Positions 5,541-11,293 of a stretch of DNA of 11,293 bases are shown here, piece by piece. How positions within the stretch are numbered: the stretch's first letter is position 1; each line of letters starts with the position of its first letter. This DNA comes from Paludibacter sp. (GTDB lineage: Bacteria; Bacteroidota; Bacteroidia; Bacteroidales; Paludibacteraceae): positions 1 through 11,293 of the forward strand of contig JAITXR010000013.1 in NCBI GenBank assembly GCA_031284665.1. The letters run 5' to 3'. The notes below the pieces were generated by a model. It was not told where the DNA came from and ran no database searches. It saw nothing but the letters and a program-made list of their open reading frames with translations. A program made the translations under genes and the position numbers.

Positions 5541-5554
5541 TATATTTGCAAATA
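5541..5554 (+). promoter_or_regulatory. higBA promoter -7 element and palindrome
   Basis: -7 element TATATTTG (5541-5548), 18 bases before the higB ATG. A weak -33 (TTTA, 5517-5520) lies 20 bases upstream. A perfect 12-base palindrome TATTTGCAAATA (5543-5554) overlaps the -7 and the start region and is a likely HigA operator. The TTTG of the -7 contains a TTG codon in frame with higB; it is not the likely start. Confidence 0.62.
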
Positions 5555-5566
5555 AATCAAGAAGTA

Positions 5567-5866
5567 ATGGAAGTTTTAAATAAAGAATTGGTGGACAAGT
5601 TTATTACGAAACACGCAAATTCAGCAAATGTTGTCATTCGTTGGATTGAGCAAATGGAGCAATCGAAATTTGCGAGCCATAATGACTTGAAATCCTATTT
5701 TCCGAGCGTAGATTATGTAGGAAAAAGCCGATATGTATTCAATATAAAAGGTAATGATTACCGACTGGTAGCCGTTATTTTGTTTGCGGTCGGGACTGCT
5801 ACTGTTTGTTTTATTGGAACACATTCGGAATATGATAAAATAGATTGTTTAACTGTTTTACAATAA
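5567..5866 (+). CDS. higB: HigB-family toxin, ribosome-dependent mRNA interferase type
   Basis: A 99-residue toxin of the HigB family (RelE/ParE superfamily). Motifs: N-D-L-K-S-Y-F-P-S-V-D-Y-V-G in the middle, V-F-N-I-K-G-N-D-Y-R-L-V-A-V at about 57-70, and the C-terminal F-I-G-T-H-S-E-Y-D-K-I-D, all typical of this family and including the H-x-E-Y-D end. The ATG at 5567 is chosen because the in-frame TTG upstream (5546) is part of the promoter. Length is normal and no damage is seen. The toxin gene precedes the antitoxin, the hallmark order of higBA, with a 7-base gap. Confidence 0.92.
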   Translation: MEVLNKELVDKFITKHANSANVVIRWIEQMEQSKFASHNDLKSYFPSVDYVGKSRYVFNIKGNDYRLVAVILFAVGTATVCFIGTHSEYDKIDCLTVLQ

Positions 5867-5873
5867 AAAAATT

Positions 5874-6296
5874 ATGAAAAAATTATTTGAAAATGTATCA
5901 AAATTAACCACAAGGGAAGATTATGATAAAGTGTTGGCGCAGGTAAAAGTGCTAATAAAAGAGGCAACAGAAAACGGCTGTCTTGACGACCCCGAATCCG
6001 ATAATGAATATATCCGTGAAATAGGGCGTTTGGGGATATTGTGCGCGCAATATGAAAATGAATATATTCAATTTAAGCATCTTAATGTTAGAAAAAAATC
6101 GCCATTGATAAGAAACATTGAAGATGAAATGTACAGCCGGAATATCAGGCAGAAAGAATTGTCGGGAATGCTTGGCGTAAACGAGCCTACACTATCACAA
6201 GTAATGCGAGGCAAAAGAGCAATATCTTTGAGAATGGCAAAACGTCTATATACGGTATTTAATATTGACCCTAAAATTATTTTGGAATATGCTTAA
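5874..6296 (+). CDS. higA: HigA antitoxin, XRE-type helix-turn-helix
   Basis: A 140-residue antitoxin. The N-terminal half (1-72) is helical and acidic and is expected to bind HigB. The C-terminal residues about 78-137 form a Cro/C1-type helix-turn-helix: I-R-Q-K-E-L-S-G-M-L-G-V-N-E-P-T-L-S-Q-V-M-R-G-K-R-A-I-S followed by the typical A-K-R-L-Y-T-V-F-N-I-D-P. It should neutralise HigB and repress the operon through the palindrome at 5543-5554. It begins 7 bases after higB, so translation may be coupled. A terminator lies about 40 bases downstream. Confidence 0.92.
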   Translation: MKKLFENVSKLTTREDYDKVLAQVKVLIKEATENGCLDDPESDNEYIREIGRLGILCAQYENEYIQFKHLNVRKKSPLIRNIEDEMYSRNIRQKELSGMLGVNEPTLSQVMRGKRAISLRMAKRLYTVFNIDPKIILEYA

Positions 6297-6337
6297 AGCT
6301 CAGGGAGGCTCAATACTTGTTTTTATTATTACACCCT

Positions 6338-6368
6338 AACCCGCATTTGAGCCGTGCGGTTTTTTTTG
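6338..6368 (+). terminator. Intrinsic terminator of higBA
   Basis: Stem AACCCGCA (6338-6345) with TGCGGTTT (6355-6362), one bulged C, loop of nine bases, followed by a T-run (6360-6367). A competing stem exists: GGCTCAA (6307-6313) pairs with TTGAGCC (6347-6353), whose right arm occupies the terminator loop. Confidence 0.72.
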
Positions 6369-6412
6369 CTTTTTCGACAGGATATAAAGCATAACTTTTG
6401 GTTTTTTGACAT

Positions 6413-6445
6413 AAAAAAAATCTCTGAAAACCCATTGAGTTTCAG
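6413..6445 (-). terminator. Intrinsic terminator of tRNA-Leu
   Basis: Read on the minus strand, CTGAAA (from 6445) pairs with TTTCAG (ending 6424), with an inner extension that includes G-C pairs and one bulge. It is followed by a run of eight T (6420-6413). It lies 30 bases after the tRNA 3' end. Confidence 0.65.
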
Positions 6446-6474
6446 AAATTTACTCGATTTTTCTTGTTTTTCAG

Positions 6475-6555
6475 TGCGGCAGAAGGGACTCGAACCCCCA
6501 CGCCTCTCGGCACCAGCTCCTAAGGCTGGCGTGGCTACCATTACACCACTGCCGC
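6475..6555 (-). tRNA. tRNA-Leu (anticodon UAG)
   Basis: An 81-base tRNA on the minus strand. The acceptor arms GCGGCAG and CTGCCGC pair fully (7 bp). The anticodon stem CCAGC/GCTGG closes a loop C-T-T-A-G-G-A with anticodon TAG, reading CUN leucine codons. A long variable arm (class II, as in tRNA-Leu) precedes a T-arm GGGGG-TTCGAGT-CCCTT. The discriminator base is A, as required for leucine. CCA is not encoded. It has its own promoter and terminator. Confidence 0.95.
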
Positions 6556-6582
6556 AATTATTGTGTCTTGAAAAATCGTTCG

Positions 6583-6614
6583 CAAAGATACAACCTTTTT
6601 ATTTAATAATCAAA
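6583..6614 (-). promoter_or_regulatory. Promoter of tRNA-Leu
   Basis: -33 TTTG (6611-6614), exact 20-bp gap, -7 TATCTTTG (6583-6590), both perfect matches to the Bacteroidota pattern. The mature tRNA begins 27 bases after the -7 element. The -33 touches the end of queF. Confidence 0.8.
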
Positions 6615-6615
6615 T

Positions 6616-7512
6616 TTATTGCCGAAAAGTTTTTTGCTCGCTAATATTTTGCGACACAAAGGCAACAGGAATTAACTCGCTCGCCGATGCCCGCAGCGGA
6701 TTTATATCTATGCCGCCACGTCGGGTATATTTTGCGGCTATCAACAGTTCGTCAGGCTCAAAAATATCAAAAAAACGTTTGTAAATCATTTCTACTATCT
6801 CCTCGTGAAAATGATTTTCTTTGCGAAACGACACTATATATCGCAGTATTGATAGAAAATCAGGCATATTATGCGTTTTCATTCTGACATACAAATCGCC
6901 AAAATCGGGCTGATTTGTTACCGGACAGTTTGAGCGTAATAAATTTGTGCAGAATGTATATTCGCGCATAGTTTCGGGGTCGTTTTTTTTCAGAACTTGT
7001 GCATTTTCGTTATAATCGCTAAATACTGCCGAATTTAAATTTTCGCTCGAAATTAAATCTGTTAATTGCTTGTAAATTTGCGGATTAAACGAATTTTCGC
7101 AGTTGCTTGCACTTTCGTCAGCAAAAAACGAAACTATAATTTCACATTCTAAAAGTATGGATAAATCGTTTGTAATCAACGTTTTAACTTTGTCTTCCGC
7201 CTCTTGGATTGAATCGCCAAAAAAATCCATATTGAACGAATTAAGATAAAGTTTTAGCGATTTTGATTCCACTAAAAATTTACTTTCGCAGGGCACAATT
7301 ATTTTCAAAACTCGCTGAATTGGCAAACCATTATTTGTAAGAAACGAAAATTCGTAGCAATTCCAAACATCAACGCCACAAAAAATCAAGTTTTGGGAGT
7401 CAATATTGTATTTTTTTCGATTTTGATTTCTCTCAATACGAAAAAGCAATGCCGGGCTATAATGTTCCGGCATTGCAATGTTTTTACCAAGTAAAGAATT
7501 TCGTTTGTCCAT
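6616..7512 (-). CDS. queF: NADPH-dependent 7-cyano-7-deazaguanine reductase, QueF long form
   Basis: A 298-residue enzyme that reduces the nitrile preQ0 to the amine preQ1 with two NADPH, the last cytosolic step before base exchange into tRNA for queuosine. The N-terminal half carries the QueF motif E82-S-K-S-L-K87-L-Y-L-N-S-F-N (NADPH-binding family signature). The C-terminal half has the catalytic S-N-C196-P-V-T-N-Q-P-D203-F-G-D segment, with the Cys forming the thioimide adduct and the Asp as proton donor, then H-F-H236-E237 (substrate binding) and R-R-G-G-I-D-I-N-P. The two-lobed form and length match the E. coli type rather than the short Bacillus type. It starts 22 bases after the aminopeptidase gene and probably shares its transcript. 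Confidence 0.95.
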   Translation of the reverse strand: MDKRNSLLGKNIAMPEHYSPALLFRIERNQNRKKYNIDSQNLIFCGVDVWNCYEFSFLTNNGLPIQRVLKIIVPCESKFLVESKSLKLYLNSFNMDFFGDSIQEAEDKVKTLITNDLSILLECEIIVSFFADESASNCENSFNPQIYKQLTDLISSENLNSAVFSDYNENAQVLKKNDPETMREYTFCTNLLRSNCPVTNQPDFGDLYVRMKTHNMPDFLSILRYIVSFRKENHFHEEIVEMIYKRFFDIFEPDELLIAAKYTRRGGIDINPLRASASELIPVAFVSQNISEQKTFRQ

Positions 7513-7534
7513 TTGCTACGAAAAAAAACTTTTA

Positions 7535-9325
7535 TTATTCAACCCATTTTATAGGTGTACATTTTACGCTTAGCCACATTCGTTCATCTTCGTTGAGCAG
7601 GGGCGAAAGTCGTTTGTAAACTTTTGTGTGATAGTCGTTTAACCATTCTATTTCGCTTTTAGTCATAGCATCGGTATCAATTAAATTGATGTCGATTGGG
7701 AAAAGAGTTTGTGTCTCAAATTTGAAAAATTTGCCAAATTCAGTTTCTTTTGCCTCAACAACAAAAACCAGATTTTCGGTACGAATACCATATTGGTTTG
7801 TTCGATAAATCCCCGGTTCGTTCGAAATAAACATTCCGGGTTTTAGTTCTGTTGGATTTTCGTCCATTCGGATATTTTGCGGACCTTCGTGCACATTAAG
7901 GAAATGCCCTACTCCGTGTCCTGTGCCATGTCCGTAATTAATGCCCAAATTCCACATTGCCTGACGAGCCAAAATGTCGAGTTGCGAGCCGCGAGTGCCT
8001 TGTATAAACTGTGCTTGGGCAAGTGCTATATGACCTTTGAGAACGAGCGTAAAATCAGATTTTTGCTGAATTGTGGGAGTGCCAAGCGCAATAGTGCGAG
8101 TAATATCCGTAGTGCCATCGAGATATTGCGCTCCCGAATCGAGCAAAAACAAACTTTCGGGCTTTAAGGTCGCATTACTTTCGGGCGTTGCGCTATAATG
8201 AACTATTGCTCCGTGAGCGGCGTAACCTGCTATGGTAGAGAAACTTTCGCTCTTAAATCCATCCTGTTCGGCACGACATTTATAAAGTTTTTTATCAACC
8301 GACAATTCGGTTAATTCTCCACTTTTCAAATTCTTTTCGAGCCAAATAAAAAACTTGGTCAGTGCCACACCGTCTTTTACCATTGCAAGACGAATACCTG
8401 CCATTTCCACTTCGTTTTTTATGCTTTTTAATTGTGTTACAGGCGATACTGCTTTACGAACAACAATTGCGGATGGTATTTTTTCAAAAAGCGACTGATT
8501 GAGTTTTGCGGCATCAATCAACACGGCTTTGTTGACATTTATTTTTGTAATAGCATTGTAAATTTCGGAATACGGCGCAATTTCAACCCCTTGTTCGTTC
8601 AACGATTTCCGCTCGGCAGTCCCTAATTTATTTTCGTCGATAAAAAGAGTAGCCTTTGTGTTTTCGACAATCGAATATGCAATCACTACCGGATTATATT
8701 TTACATCATTACCTCTAATATTATACAACCACGCAATTTCGTCGAGCGAGGAAAGAATTGTGGCATCGGCGTAGGCTTTTGCAAGTTCGTTACGGAGCAA
8801 AGTCAGTTTTTCGCTTGCCGACCGTCCCGTATATTTTACATCGTATATAAACAGAGGGTCGCTTGGCGTAGCAGGGCGGTCAGTCCAAAGGTCGCCAATC
8901 AAGTCGGCAGACACAAGTTCGATACCTGCCAGCGCGAGTTCCGATTTTAAATGAGCGTAATCCTTCACAGAGAACATTTGCGGATTTACAGCCACGCGCT
9001 CGCCCGCATTGAGTTCAGTTGTTAACCAGTAAATAATTTCAGGCGTTTCGGGCAATCCCATTTTCATCAATGCAAAATCGCTTCCCGAAAGTTGCTCGGC
9101 GGCTTGTAAAAAATATCGTGAATCAGTCCATAATCCGGCTTTTTTAGTTGTAACAGCAGCCGTTCCGGCAGAGCCGTTAAAACCCGATACCCATACTCGT
9201 TCTTTCCAACAATCGGCAGGATATTCACTTGCGTGAGGGTCGGTGCCGGGAATAATTATTGCCGAAATGCCTTTTGCCTCCATTGAAGAGCGGAGGGCTG
9301 AAACTTTTTCATTAACTGTTTTCAT
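7535..9325 (-). CDS. pepP: Xaa-Pro aminopeptidase (aminopeptidase P, M24B), three-domain form
   Basis: A 596-residue cytoplasmic metallopeptidase that removes an N-terminal residue preceding proline. Two creatinase-like N-terminal domains (about 5-150 and 155-300) precede a pita-bread M24 domain (about 305-525) and a short C-terminal domain (about 535-596, ending with W-L-S-V-K-C-T-P). All dinuclear metal ligands are in place: D396 (L-L-D-S-G), D407 (T-T-D-I-T-R), H470 (G-H-G-T-G-H-G-V-G-H), E503 (S-N-E-P-G-I-Y) and E517 (R-T-E-N-L). Catalytic-site histidines are seen in V-H-Y-S and N-V-H-E-G-P. Length and layout match the eukaryotic XPNPEP1-like branch common in Bacteroidota, not the shorter E. 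coli PepP, so the symbol is by function. It is first gene of a likely operon with queF. Confidence 0.95.
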   Translation of the reverse strand: MKTVNEKVSALRSSMEAKGISAIIIPGTDPHASEYPADCWKERVWVSGFNGSAGTAAVTTKKAGLWTDSRYFLQAAEQLSGSDFALMKMGLPETPEIIYWLTTELNAGERVAVNPQMFSVKDYAHLKSELALAGIELVSADLIGDLWTDRPATPSDPLFIYDVKYTGRSASEKLTLLRNELAKAYADATILSSLDEIAWLYNIRGNDVKYNPVVIAYSIVENTKATLFIDENKLGTAERKSLNEQGVEIAPYSEIYNAITKINVNKAVLIDAAKLNQSLFEKIPSAIVVRKAVSPVTQLKSIKNEVEMAGIRLAMVKDGVALTKFFIWLEKNLKSGELTELSVDKKLYKCRAEQDGFKSESFSTIAGYAAHGAIVHYSATPESNATLKPESLFLLDSGAQYLDGTTDITRTIALGTPTIQQKSDFTLVLKGHIALAQAQFIQGTRGSQLDILARQAMWNLGINYGHGTGHGVGHFLNVHEGPQNIRMDENPTELKPGMFISNEPGIYRTNQYGIRTENLVFVVEAKETEFGKFFKFETQTLFPIDINLIDTDAMTKSEIEWLNDYHTKVYKRLSPLLNEDERMWLSVKCTPIKWVE

Positions 9326-9347
9326 ATTATTTTAATAAAAATTTCTA

Positions 9348-9376
9348 CAAAGATAGAATTTTTTTTTGATTTCAAA
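9348..9376 (-). promoter_or_regulatory. Promoter of aminopeptidase-queF
   Basis: Minus-strand -7 TATCTTTG (9348-9355), identical to that of tRNA-Leu, 22 bases before the ATG. A TTTG at 9373-9376 gives a 17-bp gap, slightly short for -33. Confidence 0.6.
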
Positions 9377-9401
9377 ATTTACAGGAAAAAAATTAATCAA
9401 A

Positions 9402-9484
9402 AATATGCCAATTAACAATTAACAATATGCCAATATGCCAATGTGCCAATTAAGAAATTTAAGAAATTAAGAAATGTAGGAATT
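9402..9484. repeat. Simple-repeat block with copy 2 of the 21-base repeat
   Basis: Runs of short tandem units: ATTAACA twice (about 9411-9424), AATATGCC/AATGTGCC units of 8 bases (about 9424-9448), then AAATTAAG-type units, ending in the 21-base sequence (9463-9483) that is identical to 116-136. The 298-base spacer 9326-9623 otherwise holds only promoters; no gene is seen. Confidence 0.75.
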
Positions 9485-9508
9485 AATTTTTACATTTACT
9501 GATTTATT

Positions 9509-9538
9509 TTTGATATTGATAATTTTCGTTTATTTTTG
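9509..9538 (+). promoter_or_regulatory. Candidate promoter of the three-TM protein gene
   Basis: -7 TATTTTTG (9531-9538) with TTTG at 9509-9512 and an 18-bp gap. The leader would be about 80 bases and contains the palindrome CGCCGGCG, a GC-rich spot in AT-rich DNA. Confidence 0.42.
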
Positions 9539-9623
9539 TAGTGATTTTTGGATAATTGAGAATTGACAAAAAATTATTAATTTGCGCCGGCGAGAGAAAT
9601 ACATTATTTGATAACCCATTTTT

Positions 9624-10073
9624 ATGAATAATATATTAACATTTATATTAAACCGTATTTACATGTTGCTTTGTAAAGTTAAAAACCAAAGTCCTTTGTT
9701 AGGAACTTCTATTTTGTTATCCTTATTGATAATACTTAACTTTATGAATGTAGTATTAGCTATATATGCACCCAGAAAAGAATACTCTTTATTGAATCCG
9801 ATTATCTATTATGGATTATTTTTTGTAATAAATGTATTAATGTATCTTTATGCAAATAAGAAAAAGCATCTTATTATTAAGAATAATATTGTACCTAAGT
9901 GGAAAGATTGGACTGTATTTTTGTTATTTGTTGTTTCTACCATTTGTTTTATTTATCTTGTAAACATTAATCGCCAAAAAATATTTTCCAATCGTAAGGC
10001 AAAATATCCAACCGAACAGCCCATAAAGCAAAATTCTTTGGAAAGCAAGTTGCGTGATTGGTGGAATAATTGA
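9624..10073 (+). CDS. Unknown inner-membrane protein with three TM helices
   Basis: A 149-residue protein, not recognised. Hydrophobic segments at about 27-49, 59-77 and 96-114 are strong predicted TM helices. They are separated by basic loops (R-K-E-Y near 51 and K-K-K-H near 79-82). A soluble basic tail of about 35 residues ends with L-R-D-W-W-N-N. By the positive-inside rule, the loop between TM2 and TM3 should be cytoplasmic, which puts the C-terminal tail outside; this is an inference. There is no catalytic motif. Codons are strongly AT-rich compared with the aminopeptidase gene next door, which fits accessory DNA. The next gene is 216 bases on, probably separately transcribed. Confidence 0.7.
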   Translation: MNNILTFILNRIYMLLCKVKNQSPLLGTSILLSLLIILNFMNVVLAIYAPRKEYSLLNPIIYYGLFFVINVLMYLYANKKKHLIIKNNIVPKWKDWTVFLLFVVSTICFIYLVNINRQKIFSNRKAKYPTEQPIKQNSLESKLRDWWNN

Positions 10074-10289
10074 TAACTACCCGCTCCCTATAAGGTGCAA
10101 TCATTCAGCAAATTGTATAGTTCAAGTCCCGACACCTCGGGATAAATTCTTTAACTCGGACTGAAAACAATAAAAGTTTTATAACTTTGTGCTGTTAAAA
10201 ACTGTAATTATTATAGGCACAAGTTGCAAACTTGCGCCAAACAGGGTATTCGCGCCAATGGAAAAATGTCCTTAAAAAAAATAATATAA
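10074..10289. other. Spacer with REP-like hairpins and a -7 element
   Basis: Holds the hairpin TCCCGA (10127-10132), loop CACC, TCGGGA (10137-10142); an AAAGTT/AACTTT stem (about 10173-10188); a -7 match TAACTTTG (10182-10189) that could serve the lipoprotein gene; and a second hairpin at 10216-10238 (GGCACAAGTT with AACTTGCGCC, one mismatch, loop GCA), which would lie in the mRNA leader. No gene is seen. The first hairpin has no T-run, so terminator function is doubtful. Confidence 0.6.
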
Positions 10290-10925
10290 ATGAAAACACA
10301 AATAATTTTAACGCACATAGCCATTATACTGCTTTTATCTAATTGCGTAAGAATTCCCAAAGGATATGAAAAATATCAAATATTTGATGAATATAGTTTG
10401 CAGGGTATTAACACCTCGGACAAAATAACAGAGCCATTTGTTGCAGTAAAAAGTGGAACAGATACTATTCAAGTATTAGTTTGTGAACGATTTAGAAAGA
10501 AAATACTTATTCACTATGTAAATAAAGGGAACTATTGGCATAGTAAGACAAAACATCAACTTACTAATTGTAATTGTGATACCACTCCACAGTATTATGA
10601 AAAATTTATTTTTAATGATACTATCATAACTTATACATACAGCATTTACCCTGATGGTAAATTATTGGATTGGTTAAATATATATACACCAACAGATGAT
10701 TGTTCCTATTCTACAGAGTTTCTTGATATTAAAAGTAATGAAGATAAATTTGAGCAATTAAAGCAGTATATTAGTCATTATAAAGATAGTGTTGAAATAT
10801 ACGACAGTTCAAAATACCAAAAATTTACCAAATACAAGAAATTACCTAAAGAAAATGGGGAAAATTTATGGGGAACATGTAAAAATAATCTTGATTGGGC
10901 GAGCGATATATCAAATGTGGAGTAA
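10290..10925 (+). CDS. Putative lipoprotein of unknown function
   Basis: A 211-residue protein with a short signal peptide and lipobox L-L-S-N-C (Cys19), so it should be lipid-anchored in the envelope. The mature part is rich in aromatic and charged residues with five more cysteines (65, 94, 96, 138, 197), including a C-x-C pair, which in an exported protein could form disulfides. No known domain is recognised. A C-terminal lysine- and tyrosine-rich stretch (about 155-190) follows a beta-looking core. Flanked on both sides by REP-like hairpins. A candidate -7 element lies about 100 bases upstream. Confidence 0.72.
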   Translation: MKTQIILTHIAIILLLSNCVRIPKGYEKYQIFDEYSLQGINTSDKITEPFVAVKSGTDTIQVLVCERFRKKILIHYVNKGNYWHSKTKHQLTNCNCDTTPQYYEKFIFNDTIITYTYSIYPDGKLLDWLNIYTPTDDCSYSTEFLDIKSNEDKFEQLKQYISHYKDSVEIYDSSKYQKFTKYKKLPKENGENLWGTCKNNLDWASDISNVE

Positions 10926-10980
10926 CCCACCGTTCGTTCCTATTTGCAATTGTAATGTTGATAAATTATTGATTAGCAGT

Positions 10981-11021
10981 ATTATACACACACGGATTAA
11001 AAATCCGCGGCAGCGAGTATT
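10981..11021. repeat. REP-like hairpin element, second copy type
   Basis: ATTATA start, CACA, then stem CGGATT (10993-10998), loop AAA, AATCCG (11002-11007), then CGGCAGCGAGTATT. The block 10210-10250 has the same length (41 bases), same ATTATA start, a CACA before or at its stem, a 6-bp stem with a 3-base loop, and the same GTATT end, though the stem bases differ. The likeness suggests one repeat family with a conserved fold. Confidence 0.5.
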
Positions 11022-11104
11022 ACAACAAGTACTATTACATCCTGAAAATTTTCATACAACAACAAAAGAAACACTTACAACAGTTAGCCCAGCCAATTAA
11101 TATT

Positions 11105-11293
11105 ATGCAAAAAAAGAGAAAGAGAAAAAAGAGAAAAATAAAATCTTCTTTTAATACCTATAAGATAGAAGAAGAAAAATTTCCGTTATGGTTTAAAATT
11201 TTACTGTGGATTTCTATTGTATTGGCTTTTTTCGTTGCAATAACAATAACTTATAGTGGATATGACTATTATCCGGGAAGGGGAATAATATAA
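11105..11293 (+). CDS. Small basic single-TM protein of unknown function
   Basis: A 62-residue protein ending with TAA at the last base of the window, so it is complete. Residues 1-12 are almost all Lys and Arg (M-Q-K-K-R-K-R-K-K-R-K), followed by one TM helix at about 29-50 and a short tail with Y-D-Y-Y-P-G-R-G. The basic N-terminus predicts N-in topology. No family is recognised. The frame stays open upstream to 10973 without an ATG, so a longer form from a non-ATG start cannot be ruled out. It may belong with the preceding envelope genes. Confidence 0.6.
   Translation: MQKKRKRKKRKIKSSFNTYKIEEEKFPLWFKILLWISIVLAFFVAITITYSGYDYYPGRGII

Noticed and set aside
5546..5566. Seven-residue N-terminal extension of HigB from a TTG codon
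   Set aside because: The TTG is the end of the TATATTTG promoter element; the ATG at 5567 matches family length.
10119..10142. GTTCAAGTCCC-like stretch resembling a tRNA T-arm
   Set aside because: The 5' side of the T-stem does not pair and there is no acceptor, D or anticodon arm; it is a simple hairpin.
10789..11100. Plus-strand frame of 103 codons overlapping the lipoprotein gene end
   Set aside because: Mostly a shadow of the lipoprotein gene in another frame, then runs through the REP-like hairpin; no protein-like pattern.

Overview
The window reads as chromosomal DNA of a Bacteroidota (Bacteroidales-like) bacterium. The grounds are AT-rich spacers, genes that mostly lack a Shine-Dalgarno sequence, and repeated matches to the Bacteroidota promoter pattern (-33 TTTG, about 20 bp, -7 TAnnTTTG) ahead of the tRNA, hicA, higB, the Usp gene and the aminopeptidase gene. 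The protein types fit too: an unknown SP-II lipoprotein, a DUF2007-Usp fusion, a three-domain aminopeptidase P and a long-form QueF. Species cannot be fixed from this sequence.

Left part (1-2700): two different tandem arrays, both with a 7-base period, abut and partly form the 3' end of a lipoprotein gene. An AraC-type regulator lies just upstream of the lipoprotein gene on the minus strand. Next comes a gene-free stretch with a three-hairpin element that looks like a dispersed repeat, then a pyridoxamine-phosphate-oxidase-like flavoprotein with an N-terminal signal peptide. That gene is divergent from a plus-strand universal stress protein (2713-3810).

Middle part (3811-6370): an accessory-looking island. 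It holds a possible gene remnant, a small cysteine-rich protein built from two similar halves, and two complete type II toxin-antitoxin operons in tandem, hicA-hicB and higB-higA. Each operon has a promoter overlapped by a perfect inverted repeat and is followed by an intrinsic terminator. The island lies directly on the 3' side of a tRNA-Leu(UAG) gene, a common place for integrated DNA, although no duplicated attachment site is visible in the window.

Right part (6413-9400): housekeeping genes on the minus strand, an Xaa-Pro aminopeptidase followed after 22 bases by queF (queuosine biosynthesis), then the tRNA-Leu with its own promoter and terminator.

Far right (9400-11293): AT-rich sequence with simple repeats and three unrecognised plus-strand envelope genes: a three-TM protein, a lipoprotein, and a 62-residue basic single-TM protein ending at the window edge. 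REP-like hairpins flank the lipoprotein gene.

No clearly new multi-gene system is proven here. The best leads are the duplicated cysteine-rich protein beside the toxin-antitoxin pair, the heptamer arrays that supply the end of a gene, and the structured repeats.
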